Assembly (NCBI RefSeq): GCF_002157225.2 | Contig: NZ_CP020038.1 | Span: forward strand, 2,820,501-2,884,500 | Reading direction: 5' to 3' | DNA length: 64,000 nt | Source of the DNA: Agarilytica rhodophyticola | Lineage (GTDB): Bacteria > Pseudomonadota > Gammaproteobacteria > Pseudomonadales > Cellvibrionaceae | Translations under genes and position numbers: made by a program | The notes under the pieces: generated by a model | The model's input: only the letters and a program-made list of their open reading frames with translations | What the model was told of the DNA's origin: nothing | Databases searched by the model: none | In this document: positions 55,826 to 64,000 of the stretch, piece after piece | Position numbering within the stretch: position 1 is the stretch's first letter | Layout: every line of letters starts with the position of its first letter

Positions 55826-58744
55826 CTATTCTGCAGTAGTTTGAGATGTTTTATCCTCTACTTGTTGCTTTTCTGAACTGCTTACTCTCGGATCGTTAGC
55901 CGGACGAGCGATGTTTCGTGGCTTTCTCTCTATCGCTGCTGGTGTTGCTGTATCGAGGGCGTGGCTCATTTTTGCTGCCGTTGTAACTGTGGTCACTTCA
56001 GTTGTGGCCACCGGCTTGGGCGATTGCCTTGGGTCATTTGCAGGTCGTGAAAACTTGCGTGCTACCTGTTGAGGTTCAGGCTGCATCTCAGTGCTGCTTG
56101 TCTCAGCTTGAATAGTTTTAGGCGCTTGCGCTGGCTCAGTTACCGAAATGTCTTTATCCGTCTGACCGGATATATCGGGACTAACCTGCTTTTCAACGGC
56201 TTTAACACTCGGGAGCGGGGTAGCTTCCTGAGCTTCTTCTTCACTTTTTGGTGCCGCACTATCTACAGCAGTCTCTACTTGAGTCGGCTTTGGTGCTTGA
56301 GTGGAAAGATTAATCTCTTCATTTTGCTCTCTATCAGCCACGACTTCATTTATAGGCGAGTCGATGCTAGCTTCAGTTTGTGTATCTTCTATGCCGCTTT
56401 GGGGCGCTTCTTGTTTTTCTTTTTTAGCTTCAGATTTAGCTTCAGAGTTTGTATTGGTACTGACAGGTGTTTCGTGTGCTCCTGGCTCGGTACTTATTTG
56501 TGCATCTGCAGTGCCTTTTGCCACTTGTTTCGGTTGGCTAGGCTTTTTTGCCGGCTTTTTCTGTGAGGAATTAACTTTAGAAGAGGATTCTTCTACTGCT
56601 GACGCCGCACGATTATCATTTTTTACCGTTTTCTCTTTTACTTGCTGCTTATTTTGAGATGCCTGTTCATTACTATCCGTATTTTCCTGAGCTGATTCAG
56701 GTACTGGTCCCCGCTGTTTCTGCTGAGATTTAGCTTTGCGATTAGCGGGACGGCGAGGAGGCTTATTGCTCTTGCCGTTCTGAGATTCATCGTTATTGAG
56801 ATTCTTCTCATCATCATTGCGGGATTTATTATTGTCCTGCTTGCGCTGACGGTTTTTATTGCGCCCTTGTTGTCCATCATTAGATTGGCGCTTGTTCTTT
56901 GCTTGTTCTGGGGGTTTGCCTGACAAATTGTCCGTTATATTGTCGTCGTCTCGACGTCGATTATTGTTTTTGCGACGATTTTGATTGCGACGGGCATTAT
57001 TAGAGTTTCTCTGGTTATTTCTATTGGATCCCTTTTTGCCTTTCTTAACTGGCTTTTTATCCTCACCGCTAAAGAGTGCTTTTAGCAAAGTAATAATCTT
57101 TTCAATTAAGCCAGGAGCTTGACGCTGGGGTGGTGCTGGCTCTGCCGGCGGTAGCTGCTGTACCGCAGGCTTGGGGATGCCTGTGGTAGACACATTGTTA
57201 GCAGGAGCTTCCACTGGCACATCCTCATTAGACATGTCAATTTTGTAGCTAGTTTCCACCGATTCAAGATCGTCATCTCGTAAGCGCTGCACTTCAAAAT
57301 GGGGCGTGACGAGTTCGCTATTGGGTAAAATTACCACACGAGTATCATGCCTTGTTTCAATATCTGAGATAGCCTTGCGTTTCTCATTGAGTAAGAAGGT
57401 GCCCACTGGAACTGGCACTACTGCACGAATCTCGGCGCTTCTTTCCTTTTGGGCTTCTTCCTCTAGCAAGCGCAAAATAGATAGAGCAAGGGATTTTGTG
57501 CCTCGTATTGTGCCTTGTCCTCCGCAGCGTGGACATACTTTAGACATGGTCTCGCCAAGAGAAGGTCTTAGACGTTGACGAGACATTTCCAAAAGGCCAA
57601 AACGTGAGATGCGGCCAACCTGAACACGAGCTCTATCAACGGATAACGCATCACGCATTCGATTTTCCACAGCTCTTTGGTTTTTTACTGGGTGCATATC
57701 AATGAAATCGATAACAACTAAGCCGCCGATATCGCGTAAACGCAACTGTCGGCCGATTTCATCTGCAGCTTCTAGATTGGTTTGTACTGCAGTTTCTTCA
57801 ATGTCGCCACCTTTTGTGGCGCGTGAAGAGTTAATGTCGATACTCACCAGTGCTTCGGTGACGTCAATGACGATAGAGCCACCAGAAGGTAGTTTAACTT
57901 CTCGCTCAAATGCGGTTTCTATCTGTCCCTCGATCTGAAAACGGTTGAATAGGGGCAGCTGTTCTTCGTAATACTTGACTTTGTTAGTGTAATTGGGCAT
58001 CACTTGCTGCACAAAAGCGCAAGCGAGGTCGTAGGCCTCACGGTTATCAATGATAACTTCACCTACATCGGGTCTCAAATAGTCACGAATTGCGCGAATA
58101 ATGACGTTGCTTTCTTGAAACAGGAAGTGAGGGGCTGATGAAGTGCTTGACTCCTCCTTGATTGCTGCCCAAAGCTTGATTAGATAATTAAGATCCCATT
58201 GTAGCTCTTCTGCCCTGCGACCAACGCCGGCTGTGCGAACAATAACGCCCATTCCCTTAGGCACATCAATTTGCCCCAATGCGTCTTTAAGTTCTGCTCT
58301 ATCATCGCCATCAATGCGGCGCGATATTCCGCCTGCTCTGGGATTGTTAGGCATAAGTACCAAGTAACGCCCGGCCAAGCTTATGAAAGTGGTGAGAGCA
58401 GCACCTTTGTTGCCTCGCTCTTCCTTGTCTACCTGGACAATAACCTCCATACCTTCTTTGACCACATCTTTTATCCGGATGCGTCCTTCGATCTCTTTGG
58501 GGTCTTTGAGGAAGAATTCGCGGGAAATTTCTTTGAGGGGGAGAAAACCATGGCGCTCTGCACCGTATTCTACAAAAGCAGCTTCTAGGCTGGGCTCGAT
58601 TCGAGTGATTTTACCTTTGTAAATGTTAGCTTTCTTTTGTTCTCGGAGTCGGTTTTCAATATCTAAATCGTAAAGTCGTTGTCCATCGACAAGGGCAACG
58701 CGAAGCTCTTCAGGCTGCGTTGCATTTATTAACATTCTTTTCAT
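55826..58744 (-). CDS. rne: Ribonuclease E
   Basis: 972-aa endoribonuclease and degradosome scaffold. ATG 58744 ([20 protein letters not shown]) is chosen over the in-frame 58768. The S1 domain is at about residues 37-118, the catalytic DNase I-like domain includes [11 protein letters not shown] (Asp pair), and the Zn-link is CPRCGGQG. The C-terminal 450 residues are low-complexity: an Arg/Asn/Gln-rich RNA-binding segment (about 570-640), then an acidic Glu/Gln/Pro region, as in scaffold domains. Confidence 0.96.
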   Translation of the reverse strand: MKRMLINATQPEELRVALVDGQRLYDLDIENRLREQKKANIYKGKITRIEPSLEAAFVEYGAERHGFLPLKEISREFFLKDPKEIEGRIRIKDVVKEGMEVIVQVDKEERGNKGAALTTFISLAGRYLVLMPNNPRAGGISRRIDGDDRAELKDALGQIDVPKGMGVIVRTAGVGRRAEELQWDLNYLIKLWAAIKEESSTSSAPHFLFQESNVIIRAIRDYLRPDVGEVIIDNREAYDLACAFVQQVMPNYTNKVKYYEEQLPLFNRFQIEGQIETAFEREVKLPSGGSIVIDVTEALVSIDINSSRATKGGDIEETAVQTNLEAADEIGRQLRLRDIGGLVVIDFIDMHPVKNQRAVENRMRDALSVDRARVQVGRISRFGLLEMSRQRLRPSLGETMSKVCPRCGGQGTIRGTKSLALSILRLLEEEAQKERSAEIRAVVPVPVGTFLLNEKRKAISDIETRHDTRVVILPNSELVTPHFEVQRLRDDDLESVETSYKIDMSNEDVPVEAPANNVSTTGIPKPAVQQLPPAEPAPPQRQAPGLIEKIITLLKALFSGEDKKPVKKGKKGSNRNNQRNSNNARRNQNRRKNNNRRRDDDNITDNLSGKPPEQAKNKRQSNDGQQGRNKNRQRKQDNNKSRNDDEKNLNNDESQNGKSNKPPRRPANRKAKSQQKQRGPVPESAQENTDSNEQASQNKQQVKEKTVKNDNRAASAVEESSSKVNSSQKKPAKKPSQPKQVAKGTADAQISTEPGAHETPVSTNTNSEAKSEAKKEKQEAPQSGIEDTQTEASIDSPINEVVADREQNEEINLSTQAPKPTQVETAVDSAAPKSEEEAQEATPLPSVKAVEKQVSPDISGQTDKDISVTEPAQAPKTIQAETSSTEMQPEPQQVARKFSRPANDPRQSPKPVATTEVTTVTTAAKMSHALDTATPAAIERKPRNIARPANDPRVSSSEKQQVEDKTSQTTAE

Positions 58745-59638
58745 GTAAGAGAAATCTCTTGTAGGCACTTAAGAGATCGCTCATTGTTGAGGCGCACAGG
58801 AACAAAAATTGACCTTTTGAAAAGCATTACACTGTGTATCTAGTTCACGATACTAAAACGTGAATACACAGTTACGAATACAATCAACAGAGCGGCTCAG
58901 GTTGTAAACTTAGTTTGTGACAACAAGAAAGCCTTGGCTATATAGATAGCGAGTGCGCTGCCTATGTATACGCATATTTTTTCGAACGAGTATACATTTA
59001 TATACTCGTTTTAAATTTCAATTTAAGGTTGAATAATAGAAAGCACCGACATGTCTACTGATGCCGATCATTTCTAGCCCAGACAAACGTTAACCCAGAT
59101 AATTTCTAACTAAGATAATTATGAGCTTTCGCAAACTACGGTAAGGGGGTAAGGTCAGTGCATAAAGACATCTGGCTTACATAGCTTTACCGCATGTGAA
59201 TTGTGCGATCTCAAAAAACAACTACCGACGTTGTAACTTAATTTATTACTTATTAACTGGGTATCAGGCGAAGATTTCTATTGACCCAACAACCTATTTA
59301 TTCTCAACAATTCGCGATCATGTTTGTGCGCGAGTTTAAAATTTGTGTGAACCACAATACATGGTTCATACACCTAAAACTAACATTTAACGTGAATCAG
59401 CGGGAGCGTATGGTGTATGTGCTGCGGCTGTTTTCAACGTGAACCGGTAGTTGTTGTCATTTAGTTCGTTCACATACCGGCTTAGCTTCAATATAACATT
59501 GAAGTCAAGACCTTTCAAATAATGGGCATAATCGCTGCATGAAGCGAATATTTCGGATATCTTTCCTGGTGACTTTGAGATAATTTGGGATTTATCCGGG
59601 AAAATGCGTATCATGCCCACTCAATCTTAAGCTGTTAT
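58745..59638. other. Divergent regulatory region between rne and rluC
   Basis: About 890 bp without a supported gene. It should contain the rne leader, which in E. coli mediates RNase E autoregulation, and the rluC promoter. It has a perfect hairpin at 58985-59010 (AACGAGTATA/TATACTCGTT). Elements of the E. coli rne leader could not be aligned by eye. Confidence 0.5.
58985..59010. terminator. Hairpin in the rne-rluC intergenic region
   Basis: 10-bp perfect stem AACGAGTATA / TATACTCGTT with a 6-nt loop. The + strand has a TT tail. It may be a leader structure of rne or a weak bidirectional terminator. Confidence 0.5.
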
Positions 59639-60583
59639 ATGTCGTTTATGTCTGAGTCTGTTCGGTTTTTGACCATTACCCCTGATGAAATGGGGCAGCG
59701 GTTAGATAATTATCTCTCTCGAATTCTCAAGGGAGCACCTAAATCCTTGATCTATAGGATTATTCGCAAAGGTGAAGTGAGAGTGAATAAAGGGCGGGCA
59801 AAACCTGAAAGAAAGCTACAGGCTGGCGACATCGTTCGAGTACCTCCCGTACGTCTCAATGAGCAAACTCCAAGCCCCAGGCCCGGTGACCAGCTGAAAG
59901 CTTTGTTACAATCTTCTATTTTATTTGAAAACAGTGGTTTGCTCATTGTTAATAAACCTTCCGGCTTGGCTGTCCACGGTGGTTCTGGAATCAATTTGGG
60001 CCTGGTTGAAGCATTAAGGCAGATTCGTGATGATGATTACCTAGAGTTGGTGCATAGATTAGATCGAGATACCTCTGGCTGTATTATCTTGGCTAAGAAA
60101 CGCTCGATGTTACGTCAACTTCATTCTCGTTTAAGAGAGCAGGGGGGAATCGAGAAGAATTACTTAGCGCTGGTTCAAGGGCATTGGTCCAAGAGAAAAT
60201 CTACTATTGATGTGCCGCTTAAAAAAAATGAATTAAAAAGTGGGGAGCGTATTGTCCGTGTTGATATGGAGGGTAAACCTTCGAAAACGGTTTTTGATGT
60301 TGTGTCTTACTATCAAGACTGCACCTTGGTAAAGGCAAAGCCCATTACTGGTCGTACCCATCAAATACGTGTTCACGCCCAATATGCCAAGCACCCTTTG
60401 GTAGGGGATGAGAAATATGGTACAGACGAGTTCAATAAGCTGATGAAAAGTTGTGGCTTTCGCAGACTATTCTTACATGCGTCTTCATTACAATTTTCCC
60501 TAGAAAATGGTGAAAGCATTGACGTTTCAGCGCCTTTGCCTGAAGAGCTAGAGAAAGCTCTAAGAGCGCTGCCTAAACGTTAG
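59639..60583 (+). CDS. rluC: 23S rRNA pseudouridine synthase (955/2504/2580)
   Basis: 314 aa from ATG 59639 (MSFMSES). N-terminal S4 domain (DNYLSRILKGAPKSLIYRII, VNKGRAKPERKLQAGD), then the RluA-type catalytic domain with the nucleophilic Asp in HRLDRDTSGCIILAKK and HQIRVHAQYAKHPLVGDEKYG. Divergent from rne, as in E. coli. Confidence 0.95.
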   Translation: MSFMSESVRFLTITPDEMGQRLDNYLSRILKGAPKSLIYRIIRKGEVRVNKGRAKPERKLQAGDIVRVPPVRLNEQTPSPRPGDQLKALLQSSILFENSGLLIVNKPSGLAVHGGSGINLGLVEALRQIRDDDYLELVHRLDRDTSGCIILAKKRSMLRQLHSRLREQGGIEKNYLALVQGHWSKRKSTIDVPLKKNELKSGERIVRVDMEGKPSKTVFDVVSYYQDCTLVKAKPITGRTHQIRVHAQYAKHPLVGDEKYGTDEFNKLMKSCGFRRLFLHASSLQFSLENGESIDVSAPLPEELEKALRALPKR

Positions 60584-60696
60584 GTGGCAAAATATAGGCA
60601 CTCGTTGCGAGTTATATGTAAATTAAAAGCGATACGTAGTAGAAAAACAATTTTGAATAAGATTTAAATTAGTATTGATAGACTGTAGGATAATGC

Positions 60697-61326
60697 ATGC
60701 TATATATATTCGATTGGGATGGCACCCTTAGTGACTCCGCTGAAAAAATTATTCGTTGTATGCAACGAGCTGCCATGGACTCTTCCCTCGATGTTTTAGA
60801 TGATGACACCATCAAAAATATTATCGGCCTCGGCCTTCCAGAAGCCATCAAAACACTATATCCCGATATTGCGGCCAGTGATTTAGATAACTATCGCAGT
60901 CACTATGTAGAGCACTTCATTAAGGACGATCAACAGCCATCGCCATTGTTCCCCGGTGTATTAGAAACCTTGGAGTCTTTGCGCGAGAAAGGCCATACAC
61001 TTACTGTTGCCACCGGAAAAAGTCGTCGCGGTCTAGATCGTGTATTAAAGAACCTTAGTATGGAAAACTTTTTTCATAGTTCGCGTTGTGCGGACGAAAC
61101 CGCATCTAAGCCTGACCCTTTGATGTTAAAAGAATTGTTAATAGAATTTTCTGCCGATCCTCAGGATGCCGTCATGATAGGCGATACCGAGTACGATATG
61201 GCAATGGCTCATTCTCTGGGTATGAAAAAAATTGCGGTAAGCTATGGCGCTCACCATATCAGCCGCCTTCAAGCCTACGATCCGGATTTATGTGTGCATG
61301 AATTTGAGCAAATCTTGCAGTGGTAA
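60697..61326 (+). CDS. HAD-family hydrolase, phosphoglycolate phosphatase-like
   Basis: 209 aa. Nucleophile motif FDWDGTLSDS at the N-terminus, the Lys in SKPDPLMLKE and DAVMIGDTEYDMAMA as acidic motif IV. The cap helix in between makes it a Gph/YqaB-type enzyme. The rluC neighbour is a common pairing in gammaproteobacteria. Confidence 0.87.
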   Translation: MLYIFDWDGTLSDSAEKIIRCMQRAAMDSSLDVLDDDTIKNIIGLGLPEAIKTLYPDIAASDLDNYRSHYVEHFIKDDQQPSPLFPGVLETLESLREKGHTLTVATGKSRRGLDRVLKNLSMENFFHSSRCADETASKPDPLMLKELLIEFSADPQDAVMIGDTEYDMAMAHSLGMKKIAVSYGAHHISRLQAYDPDLCVHEFEQILQW

Positions 61327-61374
61327 AGGCTTAGGCTAAAATCGTTTCAAAAACCTAGTTGACGCTATATTAGT

Positions 61375-61397
61375 GAGCAGCTGCATAGCAGCTGCTC
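61375..61397. terminator. Hairpin between converging HAD gene and pgm
   Basis: GAGCAGCTGC-ATA-GCAGCTGCTC, a perfect 10-bp stem with a 3-nt loop. No T run on either side, but its place between converging genes suggests a bidirectional terminator. Confidence 0.62.
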
Positions 61398-61412
61398 TAT
61401 GTCGATAGTGCA

Positions 61413-63047
61413 CTATTCACTGTCAAAAGCTTGCTGTACGATGTTTTGGGCTTCTTGACATATTTGTTGGAGATGATCTTCACCTTTAAAGCTTTCCCCA
61501 TAAATTTTGTAGATATCTTCTGTGCCTGATGGCCGCGCGGCAAACCATCCATTCTCCGTTATCACCTTTAAACCGCCTATTGCAGCATGATTCCCTGGTG
61601 CGTGTGTGAGTTTGGCTATGATCTTTTCTCCCGCAAGTTGCTGTGCGCTAACAGCCTCGGCAGATAAGTTTTTGAGCCTGGCTTTTTGTTCAGATGTAGC
61701 AGGGGCGTCGAGCCTTGTATAAACCGGTGTACCAAACTTAGCTGTTAACTCTTGATAGTGTTCAGCGGGGTCTTTCCCTGTGACGGCTGTGATCTCTGCT
61801 GCAAGCAGAGCAAGAATAAAACCGTCTTTGTCTGTTGACCAAACGTTGCCATCTATTCGCAAAAAAGAGGCCCCGGCGCTTTCTTCTCCGCCAAAGCCGT
61901 AGGTGCCGTTATAAAGCCCATCTACAAACCATTTAAAGCCCACAGGTACTTCTGCCAATGATTTTTCTAATGCGCTAGCCACTCGGTCAATCATACCCGA
62001 TGAGACGAGGGTTTTTCCCACCGCTAACGAAGAAGACCACTGTGTGCGGTGGCTAAAAAGGTAATTGATGGCCACGGCGAGATAGTGATTAGGGTTCATT
62101 AACCCCGCTGATTTAGTGACGATGCCATGGCGGTCATAGTCGGGATCATTACCTACTGCAATATCAAACTTATCCTTAAGTTTTATTAAGCCCGACATGG
62201 CATAAGGTGACGAGCAATCCATGCGGATTTTGCCATCTTTATCCAAAGGCATAAATGAAAAAGTCGGATCGATGGAAGTGTTAACCACTTCGATATCAAG
62301 GCCGTAGGTGTCAGCAATCACCGGCCAATAATCAATGCCTGAGCCCCCTAAAGGATCAACCCCAATTTTGATTCCAGCTTTCGCTATCGCTTGCATATCA
62401 ATAACATTGCCCAAGTCGTCCACGTAGGGCTTGATAAAATCATGCTCATGAACATAGTCTGACTTTATTGCTTGTTCGAAGCTTATGCGTTTAACATCCT
62501 TAAGATCATCAGCTATGATGGCATTAGCATGGTTTTGTATACGAGTTGTAATATCACTATCAGCCGGCCCACCATTGGGTGGATTATATTTAAATCCGCC
62601 ATCTTGCGGAGGATTGTGAGAGGGGGTGATAACAACTCCATCGGCTAAATTTTCTGTTTTACTTCGGTTGTGGCTCAAAATAGCGTGAGAAATAACGGGG
62701 GTGGGAGTATAGCCTCGACCCTCTTGGATGAACACTTTTACTTGATTGGCTGCAAAAACTTCAAGCGCTGTGGCAAAAGCACACTCGGATAATGCATGAG
62801 TATCGATGCCTACATATAGCGGCCCTGTGATATTTTGTTCTTGTCTGTACTCCACAAGTGCCTGGCATATTGCGATAATATGAGTTTCGTTAAAGCTCTT
62901 ATTGTTGGCGCTGCCTCGATGACCTGATGTTCCAAAACTAACAGGCGCTAGATCTTTAACGTGTAAATAATAGGCGCTGACTAAGCGAGGTATATTAGTA
63001 AGATCATCTTGGGATACAGGTTGGCCTGCTCGTTCATGCAATGTCAT
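61413..63047 (-). CDS. pgm: Phosphoglucomutase (alpha-D-glucose-1,6-bisphosphate-dependent)
   Basis: 544 aa from ATG 63047, with GAGAGGA upstream. The N-terminus [15 protein letters not shown] matches E. coli Pgm (IHNRAGQPA). [15 protein letters not shown], the phosphoserine loop [11 protein letters not shown], and [10 protein letters not shown] (metal loop) are present. It interconverts glucose-1- and glucose-6-phosphate and so supplies DdhA. In-frame starts up to 63122 add a non-conserved leader. Confidence 0.95.
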   Translation of the reverse strand: MTLHERAGQPVSQDDLTNIPRLVSAYYLHVKDLAPVSFGTSGHRGSANNKSFNETHIIAICQALVEYRQEQNITGPLYVGIDTHALSECAFATALEVFAANQVKVFIQEGRGYTPTPVISHAILSHNRSKTENLADGVVITPSHNPPQDGGFKYNPPNGGPADSDITTRIQNHANAIIADDLKDVKRISFEQAIKSDYVHEHDFIKPYVDDLGNVIDMQAIAKAGIKIGVDPLGGSGIDYWPVIADTYGLDIEVVNTSIDPTFSFMPLDKDGKIRMDCSSPYAMSGLIKLKDKFDIAVGNDPDYDRHGIVTKSAGLMNPNHYLAVAINYLFSHRTQWSSSLAVGKTLVSSGMIDRVASALEKSLAEVPVGFKWFVDGLYNGTYGFGGEESAGASFLRIDGNVWSTDKDGFILALLAAEITAVTGKDPAEHYQELTAKFGTPVYTRLDAPATSEQKARLKNLSAEAVSAQQLAGEKIIAKLTHAPGNHAAIGGLKVITENGWFAARPSGTEDIYKIYGESFKGEDHLQQICQEAQNIVQQAFDSE

Positions 63048-63307
63048 GCGATGTCCTCTCAGCTGACGTGGGCTAATATCATATTGGGTAGTCATTCTAT
63101 CCATGTCTTCATATATATCCACAATTAATTATCTTTCCAATAAAGGTAGACCTCTTAAATAATGTTGTTTCGTGTGCCGTTAATTGCCAGCTAACGCTAA
63201 TTTTTAGTTAACAGTGGAATAATTTCATCAAACCGGCATAAATATTACATATTTATTCGTTAGTATCCGGCCGATAATAAATAACTCCAGTTAAGGGCGG
63301 TTTATAT
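63048..63307. other. Divergent promoter region of pgm and the GDPD gene
   Basis: 260 bp, AT-rich. No gene seen. Presumably holds both promoters. Confidence 0.35.
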
Positions 63308-64000
63308 ATGCGCAATATAAAGTTTTGGTTTTTTGCAGTAAGTGTTTTGCTGTGCCAGCAAACTTATAGCAAAAGCTACACTTCAGATGATTCAACAGCT
63401 TTTTCGAGCAACAATAACGAAGCTTTCCATTATCAAAATGTTGCTTGGATAAAAGATTTCTTGCAGACAAAAAGATATCGATATAAGAGGCGAAGTAATA
63501 TACAGCTAGGGCCACGACCTGATTACCTTGTTAATGATATGGACGAGGGCCCACTTAAAGAAGCTTTAAAACAATGTATTAGAAAAGGCAAGCGAGCACG
63601 TAAGACAGATTTTTCTATCGGCCATCGCGGTGCGCCTATGCAGTTTCCTGAGCATACCAAAGAGTCTTATCAAGCAGCCGCTAAAATGGGGGCAGGCATT
63701 ATGGAATGCGATGTAACGTTCACGAAAGATCGTGAACTTGTATGTCGTCACTCGCAATGCGATTTACATACAACAACGAATATCTTAGCCACTGAGTTAG
63801 CTGGCAAGTGCACGCAGCCGTTTACATCGGCTAATCCTATTACCGGTGAGCCTGCCTCAGCAAAATGCTGCACCAGTGATATTACACTTAAAGAATTTAA
63901 AACGTTGTGTGGAAAAATGGACGCTGCTAATACTAGTGCAACTACTGTTGAAGAATATTTAAATGGCACACCCAATTGGCGAACAGATTTATATGCGACC
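63308..64000 (+). CDS. Glycerophosphodiester phosphodiesterase-like secreted protein (partial)
   Basis: 231 codons to the window edge; the gene continues beyond. It starts with a secretory signal ([21 protein letters not shown]). GDPD family motifs follow: [20 protein letters not shown] (HR catalytic), then [20 protein letters not shown] (metal-binding E and D, second catalytic His). The Cys-rich insert ([20 protein letters not shown]) is typical of the longer secreted GDPDs. It hydrolyses deacylated phospholipids, probably in the periplasm. Confidence 0.85.
   Translation, partial: MRNIKFWFFAVSVLLCQQTYSKSYTSDDSTAFSSNNNEAFHYQNVAWIKDFLQTKRYRYKRRSNIQLGPRPDYLVNDMDEGPLKEALKQCIRKGKRARKTDFSIGHRGAPMQFPEHTKESYQAAAKMGAGIMECDVTFTKDRELVCRHSQCDLHTTTNILATELAGKCTQPFTSANPITGEPASAKCCTSDITLKEFKTLCGKMDAANTSATTVEEYLNGTPNWRTDLYAT

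Noticed and set aside
59387-59620. 77-codon minus-strand frame between rne and rluC
   Set aside because: Weak start, mixed composition, overlaps the rluC leader. Better explained as chance in a regulatory region.

Overview
The window is a gammaproteobacterial chromosome segment of low to moderate GC. The housekeeping block (tig-clpP-clpX-lon-hupB-ppiD, murI, rmuC, trmA, tusBCD, ybhL, rne, rluC, pgm) and a corticovirus-type prophage together suggest a marine or aquatic genus, possibly near Cellvibrionales. That placement is inference from gene content and was not tested by any search.

Region 1 (1-22526) is an AT-rich Wzx/Wzy-type O-antigen or surface polysaccharide cluster, all on the + strand. 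It holds manC, a WecA-like initiating transferase, an EPS-associated MarR-type regulator and a Wzz chain-length protein. A six-gene CDP-tyvelose pathway follows (ddhD-ddhA-ddhB-ddhC-prt-tyv), then five glycosyltransferase-type genes interleaved with wzx and wzy. The last genes are a Gnu-type epimerase, gmd, fcl and a UDP-glucuronate 4-epimerase-like gene. The predicted repeat unit starts on GlcNAc/GalNAc-PP-undecaprenol and may contain tyvelose, L-fucose and a uronic acid. No manB is in the window.

Region 2 (23138-35707) is a 12.5-kb prophage in the 3' end of a tRNA-Asn gene, bounded by perfect 51-bp repeats. It has no tail, portal or large-terminase genes. It has a tyrosine integrase, a repressor with twin operators, small early genes, a rolling-circle (HUH) replication initiator, a small packaging-type ATPase, a 272-aa major capsid protein resembling PM2 P2, many small single-span membrane proteins, a probable spike and a muramidase-like protein. 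This is the layout of a corticovirus (PM2-like, tailless, internal membrane). Its oddities are an integrase N-terminus that is readable only by a -1 frameshift at A_AAA_AAG, an ATPase gene overlapping the preceding gene by 143 bp, and AACCGAA repeats both inside a coding region and in the gap before the capsid genes.

Region 3 (35708-40021) holds tRNA-Asn and tRNA-Val, a large Wza-type export protein and, on the minus strand, two tandem GGA-rich small RNA genes. Each has a GacA-type box 45 bp upstream of a GATAAT -10. I read them as CsrB/RsmZ-type RNAs that titrate CsrA/RsmA. A tRNA-Leu follows.

Region 4 (40095-64000) is core genome: protein quality control (tig, clpP, clpX, lon, ppiD), hupB, murI, rmuC, a DUF2489-type protein, trmA, tusBCD, a Bax-inhibitor-1 family protein, tRNA-Ser, rne, rluC, a HAD phosphatase, pgm, and a glycerophosphodiester phosphodiesterase cut by the window edge. 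Several clear hairpin terminators separate these units.
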